Positions 36,862 to 49,266 of a stretch of 64,000 nucleotides of DNA are shown piece by piece; positions within the stretch are counted from its first letter, which is position 1; every line of letters starts with the position of its first letter. A model generated the notes under the pieces. The model saw only the letters and a program-made list of their open reading frames with translations, was not told the origin of the DNA and did not search any database. Source of the stretch: Filosporella fistucella (taxonomy: Eukaryota > Ascomycota > Leotiomycetes > Helotiales); NCBI GenBank assembly GCA_030077755.1, contig JAQJZZ010000001.1:1860001-1924000 (forward strand), in the 5' to 3' direction. Made by a program: the position numbers and the translations under genes.

Positions 36862-37516
36862 TTCATCCGATCAGCGTTGCATAGGACTGTTCAAAGACCT
36901 GGATTATAATTTCTAATGGCCTGTTTCTTCAGATTCACTTCTAAGATAGCCTTGGATTTATCAGCACGCATTCTTCATTCGAAGATTAGGATCATTTTAT
37001 CCTTCTGTTGGATTATACTGAGGCGGCCATCTTCTTTTCGTTTGTAATTATGGTCCCAATACCCGGCGGCTCGCTCCTGGCAGGCTGCCTTTGTTATCTT
37101 TTGCTTTTTGTGCTTTATCAAAATGGACATGGTTGGCATGGATGGATATCATGAACTATGCGGTCGCAATGACACGTTTGTAGATGGATGAGGGATCGAT
37201 ATTATGAACCGGATGGCTGGACTGGGTGGAAGCCTAGACTCCGTGTATTGAGCAACTGCCGTAAGGCTAGTGAGCTTAGATAGCTAATGACTTTGTAACA
37301 TATCTCTCTCTTCGCATTCAGTGACGCTCCGCTGGCCCTCCAGGGGCAACTGCCGTGGAGGCAGTCAATTTCGTGATGGTGATGTGACTCTTATTGAGTG
37401 AAGTATACTGGAACAGAAGCTTGTTCTGGTCGCATTGGGATTCTGCCACCGCCCTGCCCCTCCAAGAAAAAAAGTTCTACCCCGCCATCACCAGTAAACA
37501 CGACAACACTCCCACG
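36862..37516. other. Intergenic between two plus-strand genes
   Basis: This 655-bp stretch holds the terminator of the upstream gene and the promoter of DPH2. An in-frame extension upstream of the DPH2 ATG has only a TTG start at 37394 and is probably leader. Nothing else is seen. Confidence 0.45.
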
Positions 37517-39229
37517 ATGTCTGGCGGATTGTCTCAAGCTCCTGTCCTTTCTACTCCTGAAACACATATCTTCGAAGATCCAACTCCTCCTTCTGCGACT
37601 CAAAATACACCACGATATACTGATGAAGAGCTACATGATGTCTACGAGGTCGAGCGCACAACGAGAGAGATACGAAATGGAGGGTACAAAAGAGTTGCGC
37701 TGCAGTTTCCGGATCATATGTTGAGAGATGGGCCGAGGGTATTTGATATGTTGGAGCAGGAAATGAAGAAGTTGCCTGCGAAAGTATCTGAATCGCAGCA
37801 TCGGACGGTATTGGAGACCAATCTTAATGAGCTGGAAATTACATCCAACACCACAGATGCCCAGACACAAAATTTAGCACCAGCGAGGATACGGTTCTAC
37901 ATCCTGGGAGATACTTCATATGGCTCATGCTGCGTGGACGAAATCGCAGCTGAACATGCAAATGCAGACGTCGTGGTTCATTATGGCCGGTCTTGTCTCT
38001 CTCCAACAGCTCGATTACCTGTTATCTACGTCTTCACGTCTAATCCACTTTCTATAGCTGATGTTACCACTTCCTTCGAAACAAACTTCCCATCGAAGGA
38101 GGAGAAGGTTGTGCTTATGGCAGATATCACATACCACAGCCATATTACCGCTCTACAAGCTACGTTACAAGAGAATGGCTACACCAACATCCTCGCACCA
38201 GAAGTAGTCCACGACCCCTCATCTCAAATCCCAAATCGCAGAATTGCAGCCAATATTCTGCTCACAGACTATACTCTCTTTCACATTTCCGACCCTCCGC
38301 CAGCACTCCTCCTCACCCTCTCCTCCCGCCTGAAGTCCCTCTCCATTTATCCCACCACAACCTCGGAACCAAACCAAACAATACAAGCTAATACCTCCCT
38401 GTCTCTCCGCCGCCGCTATGCCCTCTTAACCCGTCTAACCACCGTTCCCATCCTCGGAATCTTAGTCAACACTCTCTCTGTAGCACACTATCTTCCCACC
38501 ATCACCTCTCTCAAACGCCTCATCTCTCTCTCCAACAAGAAATCCTATACCTTCGTCGTAGGGAAAATCAATGCAGCAAAAATAGCCAATTTTAGCGAGA
38601 TAGGCGGATGGGTTGTAGTCGGCTGCTGGGAGAGTAGCTTGGTAGAGAGTTTTGAAGGAGGTGGAGGGGGCGGGTTCTACAGACCTGTCGTTACGCCCTT
38701 TGAATTGGGTCTTGCGTTAGCGGGTGATGAGAAGAGAGTCTGGGACGGATCATGGAGAGGCGATTTTGGGGGCGTAGAGACTTTGGTCAAGGAGTTAGAG
38801 AAAGAGAAGGAAGATGAAGAAGGGAAGAGAATTAAAGAGGAGGAAGAGAGATTGGAAGTAGATGGCGAGAATAATGCAGATGAAAACGAGAATTCAGAAG
38901 AGGAATCCTCACCGCCTGAGTTCGATCTCCGAACCGGTCGTTACGTATCCCATTCTCGACCTATGAGAACTACATCATCTTACCTCCCCTCAAATTCTAC
39001 CTCAGCAACGCAAACCACGCCCGCCGCAAATGCTTTAACGCGTAGAGCTAAAGGCGATCTGGCGACCATTAACGGGGCCGTTAGTCCTGGTGCCGAGTAC
39101 TTGAAAAGTCAAAGGACGTGGACGGGCTTGGGAAGTGATTTCGCGGAGGAAGAGGCACCAGAAGGTATTGAGGAGGGGAGGGGAGGGATTGCGAGGGGGT
39201 ATAGGGTTGGCGATGGGGAGATGCGTTGA
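37517..39229 (+). CDS. DPH2: Diphthamide biosynthesis protein 2
   Basis: 570 residues from the ATG at 37517 (MSGGLSQAPVLSTPETHIFE). Dph2 partners Dph1 in the [4Fe-4S] enzyme that moves the 3-amino-3-carboxypropyl group of S-adenosylmethionine to a histidine of elongation factor 2, the first step of diphthamide synthesis in the cytosol. The family blocks are present: YEVERTTREIRNGGYKRVAL and LQFPDHMLRD near the N-terminus, ILGDTSYGSCCVDEIAAEH with cluster-region cysteines, VVHYGRSCLSP, then VPILGILVNTLSV, KINAAKIANFSEIGGWVVVG and PVVTPFELGLAL. A Glu/Lys-rich insert follows, and the usual C-terminal RTWTGLGSDF is present. Length is normal for a fungus and no intron is needed. Confidence 0.95.
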   Translation: MSGGLSQAPVLSTPETHIFEDPTPPSATQNTPRYTDEELHDVYEVERTTREIRNGGYKRVALQFPDHMLRDGPRVFDMLEQEMKKLPAKVSESQHRTVLETNLNELEITSNTTDAQTQNLAPARIRFYILGDTSYGSCCVDEIAAEHANADVVVHYGRSCLSPTARLPVIYVFTSNPLSIADVTTSFETNFPSKEEKVVLMADITYHSHITALQATLQENGYTNILAPEVVHDPSSQIPNRRIAANILLTDYTLFHISDPPPALLLTLSSRLKSLSIYPTTTSEPNQTIQANTSLSLRRRYALLTRLTTVPILGILVNTLSVAHYLPTITSLKRLISLSNKKSYTFVVGKINAAKIANFSEIGGWVVVGCWESSLVESFEGGGGGGFYRPVVTPFELGLALAGDEKRVWDGSWRGDFGGVETLVKELEKEKEDEEGKRIKEEEERLEVDGENNADENENSEEESSPPEFDLRTGRYVSHSRPMRTTSSYLPSNSTSATQTTPAANALTRRAKGDLATINGAVSPGAEYLKSQRTWTGLGSDFAEEEAPEGIEEGRGGIARGYRVGDGEMR

Positions 39230-40079
39230 TTAGTTATTATGGTAAGGAGAAATGAAGCATAGAGGTTGAGAGGGAGGAGAGAGGGAGTAGATACCCAGGT
39301 TGTTGTATATATGCAGAAGAGGTCGATGTGATGTTTGAAGTTAAGTGAGATAGGGGACATATCAGTGTATTCGGAGGCAAAATACAAATATCAAGCTTCC
39401 TTCTGAAATGCGATTATAGCGCTATTTCAGCTAGAATCATCACTGGTGGAATTAAGCAGAATAGTACTGGTACCAGCTCAAACGTTGAAACGGTACGTGA
39501 ATGGTGATTTGGCTGGCATCACTTTTCCACCTTGAACTCTTGATAGGCTTTCCTATCTGATGCGGCAAGTCATTCTGGATTTTCAGAAGGGAGATAACAA
39601 GATAGGTCTGCTGCGGAGCATATCTGGTTTAAAATTCTGGGCATCCCATTCCACCAAGGATCTATGCATTATATTTTCCCACCACCCTCTCCTTTAATCG
39701 CCTATTTCTTGCACAGATTTCTTTTCACCTTACACAACTGAAATATGAGATTGTAGAGATTCTTTACGTAGTTTTCCTTTTCTGTCTCTTCCTCCCTTGA
39801 TGGTTCACAGGATGTCTAGTATGAGGGAGAAGAAAAGTTTGTTCATCATGGTATTCATTAAATTTACAACATGGATATCAAACATCACACCTCGCACTTG
39901 CGACGCTGTCTCTCTAGCCAGATACGGCTGGCTCAATCATAAATCTTCAAAGTAAAGGTATCCTCCCATTCCATCCAGCATATCCTATCCGCCGTCATCA
40001 ATCAATCAAGGTATTCGTATATTTTCCCCTCTTCCCTCTCCCTGTCCCAGATATCTCTCCATCCATCGCACACTATCCC
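39230..40079. other. Intergenic, convergent 3' ends
   Basis: 850 bp between DPH2 (plus) and the MARVEL gene (minus). Pyrimidine-rich tracts occur near 40.0 kb. I find no gene or notable repeat. Confidence 0.45.
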
Positions 40080-40782
40080 TCAAACATAAGCATGTCTCCT
40101 CGTCCCCGAGTGACTACTCCTATGACTCCTATGGCTTCCACTCCTCCTGTGTCCATGGCGACTATAATGCGTCTCCTTAACCACCTCTCTCCTCTCGCTT
40201 CCCTTGCCTCCATGCATATACGCCAGGAAAGACGTAATAGCGAAGAAGATACAATTCATAATTCCAAACGCAAAACTAGCTTTCAGCATGGCACACTGTT
40301 TATTCGCTGCGAAATGTAATCCGTTGACTGTAACTGAGCCTAGAATGCCGGACACTTGGTAGGAAGAGCCTTGTGTGACAGACGTGCAGTTTTGGTTCGT
40401 AATGCCTCGGAGCTCGTAGACGGCACCGATGAAGGCGCCGATGAAGAGGAGGTCGACGAGAGCTACGAATTGGGAGTTGCTCTTTGAGCGGTGGTAGGTG
40501 AAGAGGGTGAAGATTGTCCAGGCGACGGCGAGGACGGAGACGATGAAGAGGATTAGGATGTAATTTGGAGTGAGGGCGTTGTTGGAGGCGTAGATGTGAA
40601 CGAAGTAGGCTAGCATGCCCATTGTTGGGATCTATAAAGATAGAGTAAGTTGGATGGTTCTTGAGAGAGAAGAGTGGTATGAGGTAGTAAGATAGATAGG
40701 CGGGGTTGCGCAAAGGTTGAATGCTTACCAGAGTAATTATCTCCATGAATCGCCAAAAGGCGAAGAACACACCGAAAAGCAT
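40080..40782 (-). CDS. MARVEL-like four-helix membrane protein
   Basis: Exons 40782-40729 and 40631-40080 flank a 96-nt intron (GTAAGC...TATAG) in phase 0, giving 201 residues. Four hydrophobic helices are visible: the first runs across the splice junction (about residues 3-27), then LILFIVSVLAVAWTIFTLF (about 41-60), FVALVDLLFIGAFIGAVYEL (about 70-90) and FAFGIMNCIFFAITSFLAYM (about 138-158). Two cysteines in the last loop could pair. The cytoplasmic tail is rich in His, Arg and Ser (SHRSHRSSHSGTRRHAYV). Topology and size fit the MARVEL family of membrane-organising proteins common in ascomycetes. The first exon, only 18 codons, is needed to complete helix 1, which supports the ATG at 40782. 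Confidence 0.85.
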
Positions 40783-43455
40783 CTTGATTGATTTCTTGTT
40801 ATGCGCTTTCTCAGGTAATTATTCGATGAGAGATGACTGATGCTGAGATGCGGTGCGATAAATGCGCAAAGCCAAAGACGTATGCTGATTATCTTCTGAT
40901 TGCGACGGCGAGGCTCCGAAAACAAACGACCAAACGAATTCAATCGCTGGTAGATATGGACTACTCCAAGCACTTATAGCACTCGGTACCAAGTTATGAC
41001 CGTGCGAAGGTTCGGGGAGCAAAGTACTGTTTTGATTATTGACAGGGTTGGTTCCTGGTTTTTGGTGGTGATGTTGGGTGTTCCGCTGTAGATGTCGGGG
41101 TCAAGGCTGTCGCAAGGAACAGAGCTCGAGGCTGATGACGTAGATGATGCCTCGTGAATAGCTTACTTGAGGTGAGGATGTAGGTATGTTTGCGATATGG
41201 ATTGGAGAATGCAGGTTTGGGGAGAGATGGAGAGATAATGAGGGAATGATCGACGTGAGATTTCGGAGAGAGAGATGGCTGGGAGAAGGAGAGACAGGTG
41301 GATGGAGGAATAAAGAGGGAATAATATGTAAGGAGTGGGAGTATGCAACTTACACACGTTTTCTTACTTGATCCGCCAATTAATAGGATTTCTATGAGTG
41401 ACCTTGTTGCTGCAAGAATCAGAGGGGTTGGTGGGTGAGATTTGGTGTGGAAGCCCGGAAAGAGGGTGGTTGGTGAGTATCTTTTTAGCGTCGTGTCGTC
41501 TGCTGCAGGGTGACGATGCACCTTACCTACGGAGTACACTTCCCTACAGCTTTCTAGATCTGAGAGAAATGACTCGGCCAAGGCACGACAGCAAGAGATC
41601 CGATTAGATTAGATGATATGAGATGGAAGGGAATCTTCCGTATAAAAGCAGGATTTATAAAATGTGTCACATCAAAAGAAGGGAATTTAATTGCGATTTT
41701 CATGTCGCTCGATATTCCCTCATCTCCGTCAAAGTCTTCGCTACTGGGCACCAGACCGAGGGAATTTTCTTTTCTCACACCCTCAACCAGCCTTCTTCTT
41801 TCTTCCACATCTTTGAAGAACACTCAGCGGCCCGACTCACCGAATACCTTATTTTATATGCAGTTTCTAACCCATGGGCAATGGAGGTAAGATCTGATTC
41901 TCGGTGTTGATGCTTTATTCAAGTTTGCGACAATACGATTCCTCGTTACACGTTTGTCTCGTTGTTTTCTGCTTTATATACCCGAATTTACCTGAAGTGA
42001 TCGGAGGGGAGCCCTTCTGAGACGAACTTTTATCATCTACACATGAGCGCATTCAATCAGCAAGATTTTGAATCGTCAGGATCTGAAGATCTCCGCATGT
42101 TTCAAAGCCATGTTTGAAAATCCCCGCTTGTCATTTCTTCACCCTATGCCCCGATCGATTACACCATTTCATATCCACCATGAGGCAAGGCTAGTACAAG
42201 GCCAAAAGTTTGGCTTGCTTTTAATTTTCTTTAGCATGTTCTATTGTCGTTATAATGGAGAACGCCATCAACGATTTGGGACGTGAACAGCTCGGGCTTT
42301 GAGGGAATTTAAACATCTATATGCAATGCGTCTCAAATGAAAAGTCGCTATTTCGATCAAGTCTCTCCACAGGAATATTTGATGGATGTTGGATATCGTG
42401 CTCTCTAGTAACGCTTGTCAAAGTGACACAATGGGGGCGGTAGCAATGTGTTTTTGATAAGCCTGTTTCCCCTCCCTTCCCACAATATTTTGAGTCCTAT
42501 CAGAATACAATAACCGAAGTATTTGTCGAGAAATATAATTAAGAAGTGATGTTGCTGATAGTCGATCAATGAATTTTTTACCAAATTCTCGTGATACTTC
42601 AAGTTTCGATGCATTATTACAATGGTCTGAATTGAATATCAAGCCGTGTGGTTGTCGACTGTACTTCGTAAGCCATGGTTTCGAATATACAGGATATACG
42701 CATAGGTAGCATACATGGTACGCAGCAATAAGCCATGGCTACTGTCAATTGACTACCTGTGCAATCATATTAGAATAGGGACGTATCCTCCTCAGTCCAA
42801 TGTTTATATCATCATTCTTCTTTAGTATAAACTCGATCTTCAACTAAGATCAGGCGATAGTCCTTTCATTGCCGCCAGCAAAATAATATCTCTCCAATTT
42901 CTTCTTTTCTCATCCGTCGTATCTGCTTCAAGTATGCCCAGAGCACAACCGAACAATCAACAGGGCCAACCACCTGCAAATTCCCATTTCATCTAGAGCC
43001 CACCTGTTCAATAAGTAGTGCTCACTCAAGCACTTCAATCTTCAAACCTTGCTCAAGCGCTCCCAGGAACTACACGCCCCGCGCTACGTAGGGCGATTTC
43101 CAATAGGATTTCGATGTTTTGGGTTGTATCACGTGACAACGCCTCTTCCAGCTTGTCTTCCTAGGGCGACGTACCACGATTTTATCATTCTATCCATAAG
43201 TAACTAGTTGACTAAGGTTTATGTTTTTTTACAAGCGCATATCGATTAATAGTGTTCAGTCCATTAGCCGTATTCTCTGATAGTGATTGAAATCGCTTAG
43301 GTAGGTACCATCGCCATATCTCAACCCGATGCTAGCAGCAAGGAGGCAAAACTATCTCAAATAAACACACCTCCCATTCCTCTTCTCTGTTCCCAATCTC
43401 ATATTTTAATGATAGACCCTTCCGTCCCCTCTTCCCTCTAAATCACCATCTGAAA
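40783..43455. other. Gene-poor region
   Basis: About 2.7 kb with no supported gene. The longest frame (41036-41581, minus) is Pro/Ser/Thr/His-rich without a domain and looks fortuitous. Several short AT-rich parts occur around 42.3-42.8 kb. Confidence 0.4.
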
Positions 43456-44339
43456 ATGGCCCTCTTCCCAACCACCTCTTCAACTCCCAATCCCAATCAA
43501 ACACTCCTCCTCTCCACGCTCTACCCCCCACCATCGCCAACTTTCCACCCCTCCCCCCTCCTTCCGCCCGAACTCCGTCTCAAAATCTGGTCTCTCTCCC
43601 TCCTTTCTCCACGCTTCATACACATAACCTCAAGTCATTCAGTATGACCATGCGTTTCCCACCCTAGTCCCAGGCTCCCTTTCCGGCATACTACCTATTC
43701 TACCACTGGTATCCACCCCACGCTTCTTAGCGTTTGTAGTGAGGCGAGGAGAGAGTGTTTGAAGAGGTATACGGTATTGGGAAGGAAAGAAATGTGTGAG
43801 GGAATGAGAAACGAGAGGAGAAGGGGTGTAGGGTGGGTTCTTGGGTGGTTGTTGATTTGAAGAGGGATGTTGTGTTTGTGGAGGGTTGGGAGAGAGGTGG
43901 AGAGTGGTTTGAGAGAGTAGGGTTTGAGAGGGATGTTAGGGATAGAGAGAAGGAGAGGGAGATAAGGATTAAGAGGCTGGTTGTGAGGTTGAGTGGTATA
44001 GTCGGTAGGTGAAGTTTTGATACGGATGATTGGAGTGGGGTGGATGAATTAATTAAGTTAAGGTCTCCGCCTAGGATCGGGAGTCTGAATTATGGGGAGC
44101 CTGTGGTGTATGATAGAAGGGTTAGAATGTGGGAAGAGGTGAAGGGGGGTAGGGCGTGGGGTGATAGAGGGGAGTTAGAGTTCGTGAGGAGGATTGTTGG
44201 GGAGGAAAAGAGGAGGAGGAGGGGGGAGAAGCAAAAGGCTTTGTGGGTTATGGTTGCGCAGGAATTGGGGATTAAAGGGCTGGAGGATGGGTATTATGTT
44301 CCTGTTACGCCATTAAGTTTGAGAGATGGGTGGGATTGA
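43456..44339 (+). pseudogene. 2EXR gene remnant
   Basis: The first frame (43456-43647) begins a typical 2EXR domain: LPPELRLKIWSLSLLSPRFI. It then meets TGA at 43645. The following sequence keeps the expected continuation in shifted frames: FPTLVPGSLSGILPILPLVS in one frame, then LLSVCSEARRECLKRYTVL, the hallmark second motif, in another, then VVVDLKRDVVFVEGW and IRIKRLVVRLSGIVG in a third, ending at TGA (44009-44011). An open tail (44040-44339, VMVAQELGIKGLEDGYYVP) continues the same frame past that stop. One GTATGA donor near 43643 could start an intron, but no acceptor restores all segments. At least two frameshifts and a stop argue for decay. The G/A-rich composition of the second half is also unusual. 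Confidence 0.65.
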
Positions 44340-46600
44340 GAGAGGTTTGGTGGGAATTCTGGATATTTGATTTAGGTCGATTAAGTCGAAATTTGGACTG
44401 CAAAAGAGAAAAGAAATTGAAGGGAGTTAGAATTGGGATATGGTATTCGTTGCTTTTGAAAGGGATGTACCTACTAGAGATAATGCTAAGCTGTCTTTTA
44501 TAGTGTGTTTCTAATGGGAATAAACCAAAAGGTATTTTCAAGTGGACATAAAGAGGAATTGTAGCCGGAGATTAATTTATGCGGCAGATGCTGGCAGCTT
44601 CGATATAAACTGGTATAGGTTATAGCTTCCAATGCATAAGCTGTTATGAATGTGTACATCAACTGCTATAATCCAGGGCACACTAAATCTCTGGGAGAGG
44701 AGAGCCCCACCGAAGACCGTTGACCGTTCAGAACGAGGCAAAATGTACCACGCGAGCTCATGGCAAACACGGAGAGATGTAGCGCTTTCAACTGAAAAGT
44801 AATGCCTTGGAGGACTCGCAATCGACCTGACGTGCCTGGTGGCATGATATGCTTGGTAAGATACCGTGCACCAATTTAAAGTCAACAATTCTGGCCTTTG
44901 ATGCATTATTCGTAAGGCCTCTGGTAGCCTTAGAATATGGCTTGGTGCCGGCTAACAGCAATAGAATCGTGCAACTGATGACAGCAATCGATCGCGATGA
45001 AGAATTCAATAGTTCGCGCTCAATCCATACATTCCTGAGACAGGAGACACAAGAGGAACTTTCCGAGTGGAAGTAGGACGTGTACAATCGAAAGCGTTGT
45101 GGCAGAAACGGAGTTGTGTTCTGGTTACACAGAGCAGGTTTGCTATGCTCAGCTACTACCCAAGCTATTGAACATTCTTCGGAGATGTAACACAAGAGTA
45201 GCTTATATGCAATTCTACACCGGATTGGGTCTCTACTTGAATTTGTGCTGGATATGAAGGTATTGCTTAAGCTAGGAACAATTTGACTTTCGAGTGTATA
45301 CTCACATAATTATAGAGTGCAAGGTTTTGACCCGAGAGGAGAGTCTGCAAAACTCAACACTTTTTGCAGAGAAAATGAATTGCGCAGGAAAGAAGTCGCA
45401 GAGAAAATCGACTGCAAGCAATGAGACTTACAGGAAAAGGGAATTGTGGGAAAAGGGAATTGTGGGAAAAGGGGATAGCAGCGTAAGGACATGAACTGAC
45501 AGCTTCAACACATGGAGGTGTGATAACTTTGCATTCTGTGCCGATACTCAAAGTCTTGTGTCACCTGCAGCTAATATCGGCACCAGACGCTAAAAGAAAG
45601 CACGTTCCAAGACATGGTAAGGTATACCTTCTTTGGTCTGTTAGATCAGAGCCTTCCCGGCTGGAATGTCTCAGAACCATGATACTGATGAAGAATGAGA
45701 GTGTTAATAGTGTACAACATAAGGCGGAACTGGCGGAGAAGAAGCACTCCTATTTGCATGTCGCTCATTCCTCCGCCAAATCTCGGACAGTGGCGTGCCA
45801 AAAATAAAGCCGAACACCAAAAACACACTGCGAACCAAAACCCCTTCCCGTTCCCCATCCAGACCAGAGCGAAGTCTTCAAGTCACCCCGCCTTTTCAAC
45901 ACCAAAGCCAGAACCGAAAACAACCAAAACACCCGACCAAGACAGGAGTACCCGGCGACATCTGCCAGATACAGATACATACACAGAAGTAGACACGCAC
46001 ACAGACATTACCTGGCCTGGTCCCCTGCTGTTTCCCCAATCCAGCTCCCTTTACTTGAGTTTTCCTGCAACGTCGATCCCTCGATTTGTACACCCCAAGC
46101 AATCCATTCAACTCAAATATCATCTATCGCCCCGACATAAATCACATCCTGCACCCCTACCGAACATAGGGCAGCATATCAAAGATATATTGCCTCGTGA
46201 TACGTACCACGGCAGACAAACCAATCCACATCTACCTCGGGGAGGGTTTAGGGAAGTACGCACTTCAAGAACCAGAGGCGAGCTCTCTCTACCGCTCGTT
46301 TGCTCAAGCAATATATGCACCCCATATTCCGACCTTCTGCACTGGACGCCACCACTGCATGATCAATTACCATACATAAGCTCGGTGCTTTTCGCGGTCC
46401 CAGCTTGGGGTCAAGGGTCGGTGAAGAGGGTGTACCGGAGATCCTGTTTGTGAGCTTTGCGCCGCATGCAAAGAATCTTACAGAATCCATCACGATAACA
46501 TTGCTGGATTACAGTCCGGTGTCGTAGTCGCATACAACTCAAGCTTATATTCTGCGACAGCGGATCCTTCCGTACCATTCTTCCTCGAATAATTGCCACC
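44340..46600. other. Gene-poor region upstream of RIC8
   Basis: About 2.3 kb. A 252-codon frame at 45695-46453 (plus) is Pro/Thr/Arg/His-rich with no domain and probably lies in the RIC8 promoter or leader. Apart from a short tandem repeat at 45434, nothing can be supported. Confidence 0.4.
45434..45476 (+). repeat. 16-bp tandem repeat
   Basis: The unit AAAAGGGAATTGTGGG occurs twice in direct succession and is followed by a partial third copy (AAAAGGGGATA). It is a minor microsatellite-like feature. Confidence 0.8.
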
Positions 46601-48255
46601 ATGTCTATATCCAGTGCAAGGACGTCGTCTTCCTCAACGGAGCTGACAGGAGCAGGTATGGATGGCGCACAAGCTCTTCGGCATCAACTGATGAGTTGGC
46701 AGCAAAATTGGAAAATGTGACAAAGTTGATGGATAAGCTGGCATCAGATCTGCAGAAGATAAATCTATTGCCACACCGTATGTACTCCCCTCAACTTCAA
46801 CACACTCTCTGACCATCTAGAACGGGATGCGCTGCTTGAGCAAGTCAAGGTGTATGGTCGCGACCCCGCCAATTCAGACCCCATCTTCACCAAACAGGCA
46901 GGTTACATTTCCCTTCACGTGTGCTGTAACTAATACCTATGTAGGGAATAGAAACCTTAACTCGACATGCCTTCAATAGTCCTTCCTTGACGACCTCACG
47001 AAATGCTCTTCGATGTTTGGCGAATGCTTTACTCCTCAAGGAAGAGGCAAGGCAGATATTTGTGGATTTGGGATACGAACAAAAGGCGTGTAATAAATTA
47101 AAGAACGACAATAGGGATGACGAATTTTTGGTCTCGCGGGTCATATTCCTCACAACGTACGGAGCGAATGTTGATATCGAGAAGCTAGTTGACAATTATC
47201 GTTTGGCTGAGAATATATGTGTGAATATCAGCAGGCATGCGAAGCAGTTCGTTACGAAGCAGAAAAAGGTTAAGGAGCTGGATCCGATGGAAGATTTGGC
47301 ATTGGTTGAAACATTGAAGCTGATGTTTAACATTACGCATTTCTGTCCACAAAGAATTGGGTCCTTTTCTCCGGCGCTCCCACATATCCTCACAATCCTC
47401 ACACATCGAGGGATATCGAGTAACAAACCTCTCGACCAACCCATCGGACAACTACTCAATGCGTTATTGAATTTTGACCACGAATCTAAGGAGAATATAG
47501 CGGCCTTGTTTCCAAAGTCTTCGCCACATCTTACTATCGACCGCCTTATCGAGATTTTGGACAAATCTGTGCGAGGATATCAAGATGAGGAGCTTGAAAA
47601 GCTTTCATGCCCACTTTTAGCATTACTGCGGAAAGTTTACGAAATAGCGCCGAAGGAGTCACAGAAGCACATGCAAAAAGCAATGTTGCCATCGAATGAG
47701 GATAGGAAAGAGATATTAGGTCGTGGCACTACTCTCCCCTCAAGACTTCTACGGCTTTCAAATAACCCGATCACTCCTGCAGTCAGAGATTCAATATCGT
47801 CGTTGCTATTCGAACTTTCAGGCAAGGATGCGAAGAGCTTTGTCCAGAATGTGGGATATGGTTTCGCTTCCGGCTTTTTGTTCAAGCATCAAATTCAGAT
47901 GCCAGAGAATGCATTGGAAGCATACAGTACGAGTGACAGTGAAGCTAGTGGTACCAGAGGGAGTCAAGATAGTAGGCAGGAATTGACTGGACGGGTAAAT
48001 CCTATCACTGGTCAACTCTTGGAGATGGAGGAGACAGTTCAGATGGAAGAGATGACGCAAGAGGAGAAAGAGAGAGAAGCCGAGAAGTTGTTTGTACTCT
48101 TTGAAAGGTATGTTGTGCTGGGGTCTATTATATTATTCTCTAACAATATTTCTAGGCTTAAGAAGACTGGCGTGATGAGTGTTAAGAACCCAGTCGAGAA
48201 TGCCCTCAATGAAGGAAGATTTTTGGAATTGGACGATGATGCTGATTCGGAATGA
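46601..48255 (+). CDS. RIC8: Synembryn / Ric8 G-alpha exchange factor and chaperone
   Basis: Five exons: 46601-46655, 46703-46777, 46821-46897, 46945-48107 and 48156-48255. They give 489 residues, the usual length. Ric8 is a cytosolic armadillo-like protein that folds and activates G-protein alpha subunits. In filamentous fungi it acts upstream of cAMP signalling, growth and pathogenicity. Family signatures include the helix LLPHQRDALLEQVKVYGRDP across the exon 2-3 junction, TLTRHAFNSPS, ALRCLANALLLKEEARQIFV, SRVIFLTTYGANVDIEKLV, LVETLKLMFNITHF and the acidic C-terminal region ending NPVENALNEGRFLELDDD. Intron 3 (46898-46944) has to start with GC (CAG/GCAGGT) to keep the frame; the others are GT-AG. 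The first exon ATG at 46601 follows GCCACC, a good start context. Confidence 0.93.
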
Positions 48256-49266
48256 TGGAGTACATACATAAGGGTGGCTTGCTCGAGGTGGATGTGATTC
48301 TTGCATTGGCGAGGGAGTTTGGAAGGAATGAATATCAGGAAAATCAAGACAGGATACGGGGTTTAGTAGTTCGGCGTTCTATTTGAAGTCACACTCTCCA
48401 GGTCGAGAAATCCCCCTTTTCAAACATCGACTTTTCAAAATATGCACCATGAGAATTGTGAGGACTAGCCAGCGATGCAAGTCACATACGTTTACAATAC
48501 AGTCTCTGAAAATAGCGAGTGTTCTATTGCCTAATTATATTCAACTCCCATCACGGGGTTCGGATAACAACATGGTGGTGGTCCATTGGTCAGGTGAAGG
48601 TGGGATGAGGATGTGGCAAAAGAATATGCACGACATAAATTCCGACGATAATCTTACTTCTCTCCGGTTTGGTGGGATGCTCTTTAACTTGCCACGACGA
48701 AAGTGACACTTTGCAATCGATAGATGCTGCAAAGCATCTGGAGCGGCGATTTAGTATGCTTGTCTTGGACTGTGAATATTTTAATTAGATTGCTACGACA
48801 TTCTTCCTTCACCCAACACTCTCCTTGGCAGTCTCACTGCTTCTGTAAATTACTGCATCCAGAATCACATTCTTCCAAAATTATAATCTCTTCGCTTTCC
48901 ATCGCTCATCTCTCTGTTCAGCCTCTTCGTATTGCCGCTGCACAAACCTCGTATACCGCAGCACCTGCCCACCTCTCCTATACAGCCAAGCGAGCAAACA
49001 CGACGTTGGCAGCTGATAATGTTACTCTATCAAGGCTATATGGTCTGCAGATCAGATCCTTCACTTACAGCATGAGATGCACAGAAGGCATCCATTAATT
49101 GTCTGGACGCCTCTTCCGAAATTTGTTACTCTATGGAAAGGGTTGTATGGTGTGCTATTACTTGGGAGAGTATATATGTAACCTCTTTCCCTGATACTGA
49201 GTTCAATAATCAAGTTTATAATATATCAAATCAAAATATATCTCATCACTTACTCACAAAGTCACA
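48256..49266. other. Intergenic upstream of secreted protein gene
   Basis: About 1 kb between two plus-strand genes. It holds the RIC8 3' end and, near its right end, a TATA-like element. No gene is supported. Confidence 0.45.
49169..49180 (+). promoter_or_regulatory. TATA-like element
   Basis: AGTATATATGTA about 90 bp ahead of the ATG at 49267 is a plausible TATA box for the small secreted protein. Strong TATA promoters are common on induced fungal effector genes. Confidence 0.45.

Noticed and set aside
37394..37516. N-terminal extension of DPH2
   Set aside because: It would begin at TTG and is unlike Dph2. The ATG at 37517 gives a standard N-terminus.
41036..41581. 181-codon minus-strand open frame
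   Set aside because: Pro/Ser/Thr/His-rich composition with no domain, pyrimidine-rich DNA that keeps several frames open, and no splice context. Most likely fortuitous.
45695..46453. 252-codon plus-strand open frame before RIC8
   Set aside because: Low-complexity Pro/Thr/Arg composition, other overlapping open frames on both strands, and no recognisable motif. Probably promoter or leader.
48724..49098. 124-codon plus-strand frame between RIC8 and the secreted protein
   Set aside because: No signal peptide, no motif, and composition typical of non-coding C/T-rich sequence.
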